Shown one piece after another: positions 23,279 to 31,683 of a DNA stretch of 41,052 bases. The notes below the pieces were generated by a model. The model saw nothing but the letters and a program-made list of their open reading frames with translations. It was not told the DNA's origin and made no database searches. Every line of letters begins with the position of its first letter. Position 1 is the stretch's first letter. Made by a program: the position numbers and the translations under genes. The DNA comes from an uncultured Prevotellaceae bacterium (lineage in GTDB: Bacteria; Bacteroidota; Bacteroidia; Bacteroidales; Bacteroidaceae). The stretch lies in the NCBI GenBank assembly GCA_902800435.1, contig CADCEQ010000019.1, positions 1 to 41,052 of the forward strand. Direction: 5' to 3'.

Positions 23279-25372
23279 CTAATCCTTGTCTGCGTCAACC
23301 CGCACGAACGCCGGGCGGGCGTCAGGATTGTCGGTCGCCACCTCGACGTTATAGAAGCTGACGTGGCGGGCGTGGCGAACATAAAAGCCCTTGGCAGGCA
23401 GGTTACCCCACATCGTGGCCTCGGGGTACTCCCGCTCCTTCTCGTCCTTGAGGGCCTCGTCAATCTTCGGCAGGTCGGCCTGCGTGACGCCACCCTTGTG
23501 GTGGATGGTGATGTCCGTCAGCGTGACGTCCTCAACGGGGTGGCCCGGCAAGCCCGTGATGCTGCACCCAACCGGGCCGGCATTGCGCACGCTGATACGG
23601 CTCAGGTGCAGGCCGCGCATCGTTCCCACGTGGTCGATGGGAATGAGTTCGGTAATCGTGTCGTCGTTGCCCGTGCCGCTCAGCGTTCCGTCGCCGCCGC
23701 GCAACTTGTAGCCGCGCCCACGGTTGGCCAGGCGGATGAAGATGGGCGACTCGGTGCCCTCGACGGTGAAGTCGCTGAGGCTGACGTTCTCCATCGTGCC
23801 GCCATCTACTATCTCCAACGAGATGGCCGACGTGCCTATCTTCGACGGGGCACCGAAGAACTGGGTTGACTGGTCACTGCTAGGCTTGACGACGATGCCA
23901 CTGATGCTGATGTTGCGGAAACCGCCGTTGGTCTCGGTGCCCAGCTTCACGCCATTGCAATGGCTCGACACGACGCAGTCGCTGATGCGGATGTTCTCGC
24001 AGAGCCGGGGCGACGTCGACTTCAGCGTGATGGCGTCGTCGTCGCTGTCGGCTATCATGCCCGTCACCACCACATCGTGGCAGCCGTCCAGGTCGAGGGC
24101 GTCGTTGTTGTAGTTGTTGCGGTTGATGACCTTGATGCCGCGTATCTGCAGGCGGTCGCAGGCCAGATAGTGCTGCATCCAGCAGCCCGAATTGCGCAGC
24201 GTGACGTCCTCGATGCGGATGTCGCGGCTCTGGACGAAGCGCAGCAGGTGGGGCCGCGTGATGCCCTCGTCGTTCCAGGTCTGTTTCTTAAATGCCCGCC
24301 CGCGCCCATCGATGGTGCCGTAGCCGCTGATGGTCACGTCCTCAACACGGTCGGCGTAAATGAGCTGCACCGTCGCCGTCTGCGTGCGTAGCGACACGTA
24401 GTCGGTCTTCATTGGGCGGTAGTCCTCTAAGCGGGTGCTGCCGTAGAGCGTCGCCCCCTGCTCTAAGTAGAGGTTGACGTGGCTGCGCAGCACGAGCGTA
24501 CCTATCTTATACATTCCCGCCGGCACGACGACGCGCCCGCCGCCAGCCTCCGAGCAACGGTCGACAGCCCGCTGGATGGCCTCGGTGCTGAGCACCGTGG
24601 TATCGCTGACGGCCCCGAAGTCGGTAATGACGTAATCCTTAGCCCCAGCCGTCAATGACAGCAGCACGGCCAGCGTTAGTGACAGCCTCCGCCATACGAA
24701 GCGGGGAATGCGCCGCCAAAGCCACGTGACGATGCGCCAGCGCCAGTCGATGACGCGCACGTGGCGCCGCTTCTCGATGGAGCTGACGATGTCGCGGGCC
24801 ACGTCGGTCTTGGCAAGCAGCATAGGGTAGGGGTCGTCGCCCAGCAGGTCGGTGGCCACAAAGCCCGGGCGGATGTCGGTGAAGCGGATGTTCAGCCGCC
24901 GGCTGTTGGCCAGCTGCTCTAATGACTGGATATAGGTATTCTGCAGTGCCTTCGTGGCGGAATAGGCCGGGGCAGGCCCCAAGCCTTTCGTCCCTGCAAT
25001 CGACGAGATGACGGCGATGTGCCCGCCGCCGTGCCCGGCCATATAGCGATAGGCCGCGCCCACCATACGGGTGAAGCCCAGAGCGTTGGTCTCGACGGTC
25101 TGCAGCTCGATGTCCTCCTGCAGTTCGCGGTTCTGGTGGCCGATGCCCGAGGCGTGGAAGTACAGGTCCATGCCGCCCAGCCTCTCGGCCAGCTCCACCA
25201 GCCTATGCCCGGCCTCAGCGTCGTTCACGTCAATCTGTTCCGCGACGTCAAACTCCGCCAGCCGTTCCACCCTGCGGGCGGCCACGCCCACCGTCCAGCC
25301 CTTCTGCCTCAGCAGCCGGGCAACCTCCTGTCCGATGCCCGACGAGGCACCCACAACAAGTGCTCGCTTCAT
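23279..25372 (-). CDS. fusion of a short-chain dehydrogenase and a GH28 polygalacturonase-like domain
   Basis: 697 aa in one unbroken frame. Residues 1 to about 215 are an SDR oxidoreductase: GASSGIG (8-14), serines 123/124, Y137xxxK141, and a basic aromatic end (WRWRIVTWLWRRIPRFVWRR). Residues about 229-244 are hydrophobic and look like a signal peptide or membrane segment ending in AGA. Residue 245 onward is a right-handed beta-helix of GH28: NNDALDLDG (422-430), ADSDDDAITLKS (441-452) and SSHCNGVKLGTET (469-481), which carry the family's catalytic aspartates, histidine and lysine region. The parts are normally separate cytoplasmic and periplasmic enzymes. No in-frame ATG exists at the junction. 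It starts 6 bp after ndk and is presumably co-transcribed with it. Confidence 0.88.
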   Translation of the reverse strand: MKRALVVGASSGIGQEVARLLRQKGWTVGVAARRVERLAEFDVAEQIDVNDAEAGHRLVELAERLGGMDLYFHASGIGHQNRELQEDIELQTVETNALGFTRMVGAAYRYMAGHGGGHIAVISSIAGTKGLGPAPAYSATKALQNTYIQSLEQLANSRRLNIRFTDIRPGFVATDLLGDDPYPMLLAKTDVARDIVSSIEKRRHVRVIDWRWRIVTWLWRRIPRFVWRRLSLTLAVLLSLTAGAKDYVITDFGAVSDTTVLSTEAIQRAVDRCSEAGGGRVVVPAGMYKIGTLVLRSHVNLYLEQGATLYGSTRLEDYRPMKTDYVSLRTQTATVQLIYADRVEDVTISGYGTIDGRGRAFKKQTWNDEGITRPHLLRFVQSRDIRIEDVTLRNSGCWMQHYLACDRLQIRGIKVINRNNYNNDALDLDGCHDVVVTGMIADSDDDAITLKSTSPRLCENIRISDCVVSSHCNGVKLGTETNGGFRNISISGIVVKPSSDQSTQFFGAPSKIGTSAISLEIVDGGTMENVSLSDFTVEGTESPIFIRLANRGRGYKLRGGDGTLSGTGNDDTITELIPIDHVGTMRGLHLSRISVRNAGPVGCSITGLPGHPVEDVTLTDITIHHKGGVTQADLPKIDEALKDEKEREYPEATMWGNLPAKGFYVRHARHVSFYNVEVATDNPDARPAFVRVDADKD

Positions 25373-25378
25373 ATCGGC

Positions 25379-25846
25379 TTACTTGGCCTCGCCGTCGCCA
25401 TAGATGTAAGCGAAGGCACCGCTGGTGTAGTCGAAAATCTCACCGTCGCGGAAGAATCGCTTCAGCTCTATCTCGGCGTTCGACGTAGAGTCGCTGGCAT
25501 GCACGATGTTTTGCTGATTGCTCATCGAGTAGTCGCCGCGGATGGTGCCGGGAGCAGCCTCACGTCCGTTGGTAGCTCCGGTCATTGTGCGGACCACCTG
25601 CACGGCATCCACACCCTCAAGGGCGAGTGCCACGACGGGCGAAGTCTGCATCGACGCTGCCAAGGCAGGGAAGAATGGACGGTCGACGAGGTGGGCATAG
25701 TGTTCGCGCAGAATCTCGTCGGAGAGCTGCATCATCTTCATACCGGCGACGCGCAGTCCGCGACGCTCAAAGCGGTTCACAATCTCGCCAATCAGCTGGC
25801 GCTGCACGCAGCTGGGCTTCAGTAATACAAGTGTCTTTTCCATCAT
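25379..25846 (-). CDS. ndk: nucleoside diphosphate kinase
   Basis: 155 aa. Transfers gamma phosphates between nucleoside tri- and diphosphates through a phosphohistidine, H116 in NIVHASDS. KTLVLLKPSCVQR at the N-terminus and GTIRGDYS before the active site are typical. Bacterial enzymes are about 140-155 aa. Either of two adjacent ATGs (25846 or 25843) may be used. First gene of a two-gene unit with the SDR-GH28 fusion. Confidence 0.97.
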   Translation of the reverse strand: MMEKTLVLLKPSCVQRQLIGEIVNRFERRGLRVAGMKMMQLSDEILREHYAHLVDRPFFPALAASMQTSPVVALALEGVDAVQVVRTMTGATNGREAAPGTIRGDYSMSNQQNIVHASDSTSNAEIELKRFFRDGEIFDYTSGAFAYIYGDGEAK

Positions 25847-25885
25847 TGTAATGTTTTAAATAGTTGGTAGTAAATAATCTGAGCG

Positions 25886-25917
25886 CAAAGATACGACATT
25901 TATCCTATACTTGCAAA
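25886..25917 (-). promoter_or_regulatory. promoter of ndk and the SDR-GH28 gene
   Basis: Minus strand: TTTG at 25914-25917, a 20-nt spacer and TATCTTTG at 25886-25893, 39 bp before the start. Confidence 0.75.
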
Positions 25918-25954
25918 TGATTGCAAAACTTTATGCGAAAAATTTCGCAACGAA

Positions 25955-25985
25955 AAAGAGCCATCCCGGCTGGGGGTGGCTCTTT
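25955..25985 (-). terminator. terminator of the OB-fold repeat protein gene
   Basis: Stem of about 13 bp: AAAGAGCCATCCC (25955-25967) pairs with GGGGTGGCTCTTT (25973-25985), with one wobble. On the minus strand it is followed by a T run. It lies 20 bp after the stop at 26006. Confidence 0.85.
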
Positions 25986-26005
25986 CGGTTCTTTTGGTCG
26001 TCTGT

Positions 26006-27778
26006 TTACTTTACCATATATTTACGGCCGTTCTTGATAATCAGACCGCGATAGCTGCCGGAAACCTGCTGGCCACTTAGGTTGTAGGCGGGAGCGTTGG
26101 TGTTCTGGTCGAGCTTGAGAGCCTTGACACTGGCGGCATCCTTGCCGTTGATGGAGACAAGGTATCCGCTGACCAGCTCGGGAGTGGTCACGTCTTCCTT
26201 GACATACTTCTGCAGCAGACCCTTAAACTCTACCAGGTCGCCCTCCTTCAGGCTCGAGATGGTCTCCTCGTCGAAGTTTGCATTCTCGAAGTTCTTGGCG
26301 CGGAAGACGGTCAGCGTGGCTGTGCCGCCCTTCTCGTCGGCAATCGTGCAATTCACGTTGCCATACAGGCTGCCGTCGGCCTTGCGCTGGAAGTCGGGAG
26401 CACCCACCACATAACCCTTGACGACATACTCATCGGCTGACTTGGCACCATCGGCCAAAGCATTGATGGCGGTAAGGGCTTCGGCCACCGTAATAGCCGT
26501 CTCAGGCTGCTCGGGGGCTTCTCCTGAACCATTGACGGAGATGAGGTAGCCGCTGACCAGCTCGGGCGTGGTCACGTCTTCCTTGACATACTTCTGCAGC
26601 AGGCCCTGGAACTCCACGAGGTCGCCTTCCTTCAGGCTCGAGATGGTCTCCTCGTCGAAGCTGGCATTATCGTAGTTCTTGGCGCGGAAGATGGTCAGCG
26701 TGGCTGTGCCGCCCTTCACGTCGGCAATCGTACAGTTCACGTTGCCGTAGAGCGTTCCGTCGTCCTTGCGCTGGAATTCGGGAGTGCCCACAATGTAGCC
26801 CTTCACGATGAAGCTGTTCTCAGACTTCGCACCGTCGGCCAGGGCGTTGATGGCTGTCAGGGCTTCAGCAACGGAAATCTTCGTTACCTGCGGCTCGGGC
26901 TGTTCGCCACCCTCAGCCTTCGTCTTACCGTTCAGCGAGTAGATGTAGCAGCCCTGTGTGAACTCCGGCGTCACGGGGTCGGTCTCGGCGGCCTTCGAGC
27001 TGCGGTAGTTCACCAGCTGGCCACAGATAATCACCTCGTCGCCCACCTTGATCTGGTCGGCAGCAGTAAACTTGCTCTTCTCAAGGAACACACAACGGAA
27101 GACCTCTAACTGGCCATCCTCAGAGCCCGTGTCGGAGATGTAGAACGTGGCGTTGCCGTACTGCACGGTTTCAACCTCGTCAATCTTTGAAATCTTTCCC
27201 TTGGCATACACTTCGTCCGACTTCACGTTGGGAGCCAGTGCGGCCAGCACTTCTTGTGCCTGAGCAACGGTATAGGGGTTGTTCACGGAGCCTGCCTTGT
27301 TGGGGTCTTCGGGCTGCGGGTCGGGAGTTTCTCCACCGCCACCACCTTCGCCGACAGTTACCACAATCTGGGTGGCGCGAACCTGAGCGGCCTCAGCGGT
27401 CAGTGTCAGCGTGGAGGCATTGCCGGTCCAAGTTCCCACTTTTCCGTCTGCCTCAAAGGTATAGCCATTGGTGGCGGCGAAGTTGCCGGGACCGTACTTG
27501 GCCGTACCGTTAGCGGTGCAGGTAAACACGATCTTGGTCAAGTTGTCGCCAGTGGCCTTGAAGGTGATGGTCTGGCTCTTGAAGATGCGGAACTGCGAGT
27601 CGGTCACCGTACTCGAAGTGACGGTCATCGTTACACCGTCCTTCGTCAGTGAGTAGTCGGCGCTCTCGACAGCCGTAAAATCACTCGGAAGGAACGTGAT
27701 ATCCTTGGCCGATACTCCACTGGCCAGCATCACAAACAAACCAGCCAGCAATAAGCGTAATTGTTTTTTCATAAGCAT
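26006..27778 (-). CDS. secreted protein with three OB-fold-like repeats
   Basis: 590 aa, or 588 if the second ATG at 27772 is used, which gives a more typical MKKQ signal peptide ending in ASGVSA. Residues about 25-145 are a beta-rich N-terminal domain. A proline/glutamate linker follows (about 148-165). Then come three related OB-fold-like domains: about 166-295 (diverged), 301-417 and 429-545. The last two are nearly identical, each with AEALTAINALADGAKS, KGYxVG, LYGNVNCTIAD, LKEGDLVEF and ELVSGYL. The C-terminus ends in the AYNLSGQQV...GRKYMVK tail shared with other secreted proteins here. Similar OB repeats occur in Bacteroidetes surface lipoproteins; no lipobox is visible here. Ligand unknown. 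Confidence 0.85.
   Translation of the reverse strand: MLMKKQLRLLLAGLFVMLASGVSAKDITFLPSDFTAVESADYSLTKDGVTMTVTSSTVTDSQFRIFKSQTITFKATGDNLTKIVFTCTANGTAKYGPGNFAATNGYTFEADGKVGTWTGNASTLTLTAEAAQVRATQIVVTVGEGGGGGETPDPQPEDPNKAGSVNNPYTVAQAQEVLAALAPNVKSDEVYAKGKISKIDEVETVQYGNATFYISDTGSEDGQLEVFRCVFLEKSKFTAADQIKVGDEVIICGQLVNYRSSKAAETDPVTPEFTQGCYIYSLNGKTKAEGGEQPEPQVTKISVAEALTAINALADGAKSENSFIVKGYIVGTPEFQRKDDGTLYGNVNCTIADVKGGTATLTIFRAKNYDNASFDEETISSLKEGDLVEFQGLLQKYVKEDVTTPELVSGYLISVNGSGEAPEQPETAITVAEALTAINALADGAKSADEYVVKGYVVGAPDFQRKADGSLYGNVNCTIADEKGGTATLTVFRAKNFENANFDEETISSLKEGDLVEFKGLLQKYVKEDVTTPELVSGYLVSINGKDAASVKALKLDQNTNAPAYNLSGQQVSGSYRGLIIKNGRKYMVK
26144..26878 (-). repeat. tandem internal duplication of an OB-fold domain
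   Basis: Two copies of about 351 bp (26528-26878 and 26144-26494) with a 384-bp period encode domains 2 and 3 of the secreted protein. Conservation is visible at both DNA and protein level, suggesting a recent duplication. Confidence 0.85.
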
Positions 27779-27803
27779 TTGGATTTACATTGTTTATAAA
27801 TAA

Positions 27804-27837
27804 GCTTGTCCCTGACCGCCAAGGGTCAAGGACAAGC
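27804..27837 (-). terminator. terminator of the sugar isomerase gene
   Basis: 14-bp stem: GCTTGTCCCTGACC (27804-27817) and GGTCAAGGACAAGC (27824-27837). The one non-matching pair becomes G-U on the minus strand, where a T-rich stretch follows. It lies 14 bp after the stop at 27852. Confidence 0.75.
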
Positions 27838-27851
27838 CGATGTTTTGACTA

Positions 27852-29348
27852 TTAGCAGAACGGATTCTCCGTGGGATAGTAGTCACCCTTCGGGAAGTTG
27901 TAGTCAATCTCCTCGACGGGGATGCCCATGTACTTCAGCACCTCCCACAGGTACTTGCCGGCGTGCTCGAACATGACGGCAGCGTGGTGCGGATAGTGCT
28001 TCTCGATGAGCACGTGACGGTAGAAGCGGCTCATGTTCTTGATGCCGAAGATACCGATGGAGCCGAACGAACGGGTAGCCACAGGCAGAATTTCGCCCTG
28101 GGCAATGTAGGCGCGCAGCTTGGTGTCGGCGGTCGACTGCAGACGGTAGACGGTTGCCTTGCTGGGAGCGAGGTCGCCCTCGAGCGTACCGTTCGTTACC
28201 TCTACAGGCAGGGCGCGGGCCATGATGCGCTGGAAGCACATCTGGCAGTTGCAGACCTTCGAGCTGGCGGTGTTGCCGCAGTGGAAACCCATGAAGATCT
28301 CCTTGTCGGTGTAGCTGTCGCACTCGAACTTCTTGCCCTTGATGCTCTCCTCGTACATATCCTTAGGTACAGAGTTGTTGATGTCGAGCAGCGTGACGGC
28401 ATCCTGCGTGATGCAGGTACCGATGAACTCTGACAGGGCACCGTAGATGTCGACCTCGCAGGCCACAGGGATACCACGACCGGTCAGACGGCTGTTCACA
28501 TAGCAGGGAACGAAGCCGAACATGGTCTGGAAGGCGGGCCAGCACTTGTTGGCCATTGCCACATACTGGCGCGAGCCCTTGTGGGCCTCAATCCAGTCGG
28601 TCAGGGTCAGCTCATACTGAGCCAGCTTCGGCAGCACACTGGGAATCTTGTTGCCTGTACCCAGCTCAGCAGCCATATCCTTCACCACGTCATCGATGCG
28701 GGGGTCGCCTTGATGCTTCTGGAAGGCCTCAAGCAGGTCGAGCTCGGAGTTCTCCTCAATCTCAACGTCGAGGTCATAGAGGGCGCGGATGGGAGCATTG
28801 CAGGCCAGGAAGTTGTTAGGACGGGGACCGAAGCTGATGATCTTAAGGTTCTGCAGACCGACGATGGCGCGGGCGATGGGCACGAACTCGTGAATCATTT
28901 CAGCGCACTCGGCAGCGTCGCCAACGGGCTCCTCGGGAATATAGGCGCGGGTCTTGCGCAGGCTCAGGGCCTGGCTGGCGTTCAGCATACCGCAGTAAGC
29001 ATCGCCACGACCGTCAATCAGGTCGTTCTGAGTCTCCTCGGCAGCAGCGCAGAACATCGTGGGACCCTGGAACCAGTCGGCAATCATGGTCTCGGAAATC
29101 TCGGGACCGAAGTTGCCAAGATAGACGCAGAGGGCGTTACAGCCGGCCTTCTTCACATCCTCAAGGGCCTGCTGGGCGTGAATCTCGCTCTCAACGATAC
29201 AGATGGGACACTCGTAGATGTCGGCAGCGCCGAACTTCTCTACATACTTGGCAATCACGGCCTTGCGGCGGTTGACGGCCAATGACTCGGGGAAACAGTC
29301 GCGGCTCACGGCCACGATACCAATCTTAATTACAGGTACGTTTTTCAT
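27852..29348 (-). CDS. L-fucose/L-arabinose isomerase-family protein
   Basis: 498 aa from the ATG at 29348. A longer in-frame TTG start lies in the -7 box and is rejected. The sequence follows the L-fucose/arabinose isomerase fold: an N-terminal Rossmann-like domain (KIGIVAVSRDCFPE; ALCVYLGNFGPE), a central segment with IISFGPRPNNF and a C-terminal half containing CEVDIYGALSEFIG and MGFHCGNTASSKVC. Family enzymes interconvert aldoses and ketoses using a divalent metal; the actual sugar cannot be read out. It is shorter than classical FucI (about 590 aa), fitting the uncharacterised 'L-fucose/L-arabinose isomerase family' group. It is monocistronic with its own promoter and terminator, and no sugar kinase or transporter is adjacent. 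Confidence 0.85.
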   Translation of the reverse strand: MKNVPVIKIGIVAVSRDCFPESLAVNRRKAVIAKYVEKFGAADIYECPICIVESEIHAQQALEDVKKAGCNALCVYLGNFGPEISETMIADWFQGPTMFCAAAEETQNDLIDGRGDAYCGMLNASQALSLRKTRAYIPEEPVGDAAECAEMIHEFVPIARAIVGLQNLKIISFGPRPNNFLACNAPIRALYDLDVEIEENSELDLLEAFQKHQGDPRIDDVVKDMAAELGTGNKIPSVLPKLAQYELTLTDWIEAHKGSRQYVAMANKCWPAFQTMFGFVPCYVNSRLTGRGIPVACEVDIYGALSEFIGTCITQDAVTLLDINNSVPKDMYEESIKGKKFECDSYTDKEIFMGFHCGNTASSKVCNCQMCFQRIMARALPVEVTNGTLEGDLAPSKATVYRLQSTADTKLRAYIAQGEILPVATRSFGSIGIFGIKNMSRFYRHVLIEKHYPHHAAVMFEHAGKYLWEVLKYMGIPVEEIDYNFPKGDYYPTENPFC

Positions 29349-29390
29349 CTTCAAAAAGTATTTGTTAAGTAATGAAATTGTTTCAAGCCA

Positions 29391-29422
29391 CAAAGTTACA
29401 TCTTTATTGGCAAACCACCAAA
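29391..29422 (-). promoter_or_regulatory. promoter of the sugar isomerase gene
   Basis: Minus strand: TTTG at 29419-29422, a 20-nt spacer and TAACTTTG at 29391-29398, 42 bp before the ATG. Confidence 0.75.
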
Positions 29423-29480
29423 TTCTTTAGGAAAAATAACATTTCGCGCCAAAAAGCTTTCGCCTTTCAGATTATTTCCT

Positions 29481-29488
29481 TACTTTTG
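29481..29488 (+). promoter_or_regulatory. -7 box for the DNA glycosylase gene
   Basis: TACTTTTG followed by CACAAC, only 8 bp before the ATG at 29497. A weak TTTC sits near the expected -33 position (29458). Confidence 0.5.
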
Positions 29489-29496
29489 CACAACCT

Positions 29497-30111
29497 ATGA
29501 CAAGCTATCTGAACACAGAGAACATCAGCCGCAGCGAGGGTGGGGTAGAGTACCATCCGCTCAGGCCCTTCCTGCCCGACGGAGCCAAGGTGCTGTTCCT
29601 CGGCAGTTTCCCGCCACAGCGCAAACGCTGGTGCGTGGACTTCTTCTATCCGAACTTCATCAACGACCACTGGCGCATCGAGGGCCAGGTCTTTTTTGCC
29701 GACCGCAACCACTTCGTCGACCTTGAGGCCAAGCGGTTCAAGCTTGACGAAATCGTAGCTTTCTGCCAAGCAAAGGGCATCGCCTTCTTCGACACCTCTA
29801 CCGCCGTGCGCCGCCTGAAGGACAATGCCTCCGACAAGTTCCTGGAGGTGGTCGAGGCTACCGACATCCCAGCGCTCATCGCCCGCCTGCCTCAGCTGCG
29901 GGCCATCGTCACTACGGGCGAGAAGGCCACAGAAACCATCTGTGCCTCGCTCCACATCCCCAAATCGCCCAAGGTCAACAGCTACGTCAACATTCCTGAC
30001 TTCAGCCCCATCGTGCTCTACCGGCTGCCTTCATCGTCGCGCGCCTATCCGCTCGCTTTCGATAAGAAGGTGGCGGCCTATCGCCAGATGTTCCAGTTCA
30101 TTGGCATTTAG
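29497..30111 (+). CDS. uracil-DNA glycosylase superfamily protein, hypoxanthine-DNA glycosylase-like
   Basis: 204 aa. The motif VLFLGSFPPQRKR (residues 32-44), followed by DFFYPNFINDHWR (48-60), matches the GSFP...FFYP...N.FW pattern of the family 6 (hypoxanthine-DNA glycosylase) branch of the UDG superfamily. The C-terminal LPSSSRAYPLAFDKKVAAYRQMF corresponds to the second active-site loop. These enzymes remove deaminated bases; the precise substrate is inferred. The 3' end overlaps by 4 bp the convergent gene ending at 30108. Divergent from the isomerase gene. Confidence 0.82.
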   Translation: MTSYLNTENISRSEGGVEYHPLRPFLPDGAKVLFLGSFPPQRKRWCVDFFYPNFINDHWRIEGQVFFADRNHFVDLEAKRFKLDEIVAFCQAKGIAFFDTSTAVRRLKDNASDKFLEVVEATDIPALIARLPQLRAIVTTGEKATETICASLHIPKSPKVNSYVNIPDFSPIVLYRLPSSSRAYPLAFDKKVAAYRQMFQFIGI

Positions 30112-31025
30112 AACAGCGATTCCTTCTTGGTGCTGACCTTAATAAGCTTTCCGTTCTTCCACTTATAGGTCTCATAATACATATCGTCTACATCACGGAT
30201 AGCACTCGTGATGGTCTTGTCATTCGAGCTGATGTCGGGTTCCTGCATTTCGTCGAATGCATCCACAGGATAGAAGCGGCGGGTCTGGGGATTCCACACA
30301 AAAGCCTTGTAGAGCGACCTTCCGTGGTGGGTCAGTCCGATGAATAACATCAGGTCGGGAATGCCGTCGAAGTTGATGTCATCCTCCGTCACCCATTTCA
30401 GATTCTTCTCCTGACGGCCATTGAAGGCTCCCGACAGGTCTTCCTTGAAACTGAAGGGACTCTTCTTGCCGTTGGCCAGCACGTCGACGCTGATGGTCTG
30501 AAGCCAGCCGTCCTTATCCTTCTCGAAAGAGTGCCTGAAGGTATAGGCGTCGCGCTTGGGGGCCGTGAGCGTTGAGGGAGCGCCCGGATACCAGGCGGGC
30601 AGTTCGAACGACTCCTTCATGTTCGTCATCGTCAGGCTCTTCCCCGTTTCGGGGTTCGTCCACGACCCTTTATAGAAATGGTAGTCGCCCTCCACCTCGT
30701 AGTACATCAGGTTAAAGCGCCCCGTGATGCTGCCATCCTCCTGATACTCCTCGAAGCGCAGCTGGAAGAGGTTCTCGCTGTTGGGCAGCTTCGGGTCGAC
30801 TTTGACGTCCTTGCCAACGATGAGAATCGGCGCCGGCGTCTTGGCATTGGGGTAGTAGATGTAGCCCGCCGTCACCCACTCGCCGTCGTTCATGGCCTGT
30901 TGGAAGGCTATCTCCACCGCTATCTTGCCACCAAGCTTACCCTTGAAGACATGACGCTCGTAATCAACTTGTGCGGCAGCATTCATTGCCGCCAGCAGCA
31001 ACAGGATTGACAGTAATTTTCTCAT
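30108..31025 (-). CDS. secreted XAC2610-like protein
   Basis: 305 aa. The ATG at 31025 starts a clear signal peptide (MRKLLSILLLLAAMNAAAQ), so upstream in-frame starts are rejected. The first half is beta-rich (DYERHVFKGKLGGKIAVEIAF). The second half has DDINFDGIPDLMLF followed by KAFVWNPQTRRFYPVDAFDE, the pattern of XAC2610 / FG-GAP-like domains found in many secreted bacterial proteins, with a calcium-loop-like DxNxDGxxD. Function unknown. Likely periplasmic or outer-surface. Convergent with the glycosylase and divergent from the DUF4160 gene. Confidence 0.8.
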   Translation of the reverse strand: MRKLLSILLLLAAMNAAAQVDYERHVFKGKLGGKIAVEIAFQQAMNDGEWVTAGYIYYPNAKTPAPILIVGKDVKVDPKLPNSENLFQLRFEEYQEDGSITGRFNLMYYEVEGDYHFYKGSWTNPETGKSLTMTNMKESFELPAWYPGAPSTLTAPKRDAYTFRHSFEKDKDGWLQTISVDVLANGKKSPFSFKEDLSGAFNGRQEKNLKWVTEDDINFDGIPDLMLFIGLTHHGRSLYKAFVWNPQTRRFYPVDAFDEMQEPDISSNDKTITSAIRDVDDMYYETYKWKNGKLIKVSTKKESLF

Positions 31026-31054
31026 ACAGATACCACGTTTTATAATTCTGACGG

Positions 31055-31062
31055 CAAAGATA
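31055..31062 (-). promoter_or_regulatory. -7 box for the XAC2610-like gene
   Basis: Minus strand TATCTTTG, followed by GCCGTC, 29 bp before the ATG at 31025. No good TTTG at the -33 distance. Confidence 0.5.
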
Positions 31063-31113
31063 CAATTTTTTGCCAATATCAGAAATAAAAGAAGGAAATA
31101 AATTCCTGTAATC

Positions 31114-31145
31114 CTTGTTTGTTTCAGAATTATTCTTTATCTTTG
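31114..31145 (+). promoter_or_regulatory. promoter of the DUF4160-DUF2442 pair
   Basis: CTTG at 31114-31117, a 20-nt spacer, TATCTTTG at 31138-31145. It lies 24 bp before the ATG at 31170. Confidence 0.7.
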
Positions 31146-31169
31146 CCGTCGGAAACAATAAATAATAAT

Positions 31170-31421
31170 ATGAGTCCTGTTTTCCGACGCGAGAGCGAAT
31201 ATACATTCAAGATTTACTCCAATGAGGAGGAACGGATGCACATCCACATCATTCACGATGGGCACGAAGCCAAATTCTGGTTAGAGCCACAAGTAGAATT
31301 GGCGGAGAATAACGGCATCGCTGAGGAAAGATTGACAAAAATAAAGAAAATCGTAGAAAGAAATGCAGACAGATTCAAGGAACAATTCAAGGAGCACATC
31401 GGTAAACGTATTAATGATTAA
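31170..31421 (+). CDS. DUF4160 protein
   Basis: 83 aa. The pattern SNEEERMHIHIIHDGHEAKFWLEP is the DUF4160 core, with paired histidines in HIHI and HDGHEAKFWL, followed by a lysine-rich helix (LTKIKKIVERNADRFKEQF). The ATG at 31170 is preferred because upstream in-frame starts lie before or within the promoter. It overlaps the next gene by 8 bp. DUF4160 and DUF2442 genes commonly occur side by side and the pair has been suspected to be a toxin-antitoxin-like module. That role is not proven here. Confidence 0.85.
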   Translation: MSPVFRRESEYTFKIYSNEEERMHIHIIHDGHEAKFWLEPQVELAENNGIAEERLTKIKKIVERNADRFKEQFKEHIGKRIND

Positions 31422-31653
31422 TGCACAAGGAATTATGCTCTCTGTGCTTGGACAGGATTTTTTCTTGTCCTATAACCGCATCCCCTGGATGCAGGATGCC
31501 CCCATCCGTAGTGTACTGAACGTACAAATGTCTGGCCCTGCCGCAATTGAATGGCCTGACCTTGGCGTTGACCTCGAAATCGAAAGTCTTCGTCACCCCG
31601 AACGTTATCCGCTCATTATTAAGCGGAATCCGTTGGATTATGTTGGAGCATAA
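31414..31653 (+). CDS. DUF2442 protein
   Basis: 79 aa starting at the ATG inside the end of the DUF4160 gene (8-bp overlap, implying translational coupling). The DUF2442 pattern is visible: FFLSYNRIPWMQDAPIRSVLNVQ, then HPERYPLI near the end. An alternative start at 31435 (MLSVLGQDFF) is also possible. Part of the same small operon as DUF4160. The lipoprotein gene follows 30 bp later and may be co-transcribed. Confidence 0.8.
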   Translation: MINAQGIMLSVLGQDFFLSYNRIPWMQDAPIRSVLNVQMSGPAAIEWPDLGVDLEIESLRHPERYPLIIKRNPLDYVGA

Positions 31654-31683
31654 TAATATCAAAACCAGTTAAACATAATCACA

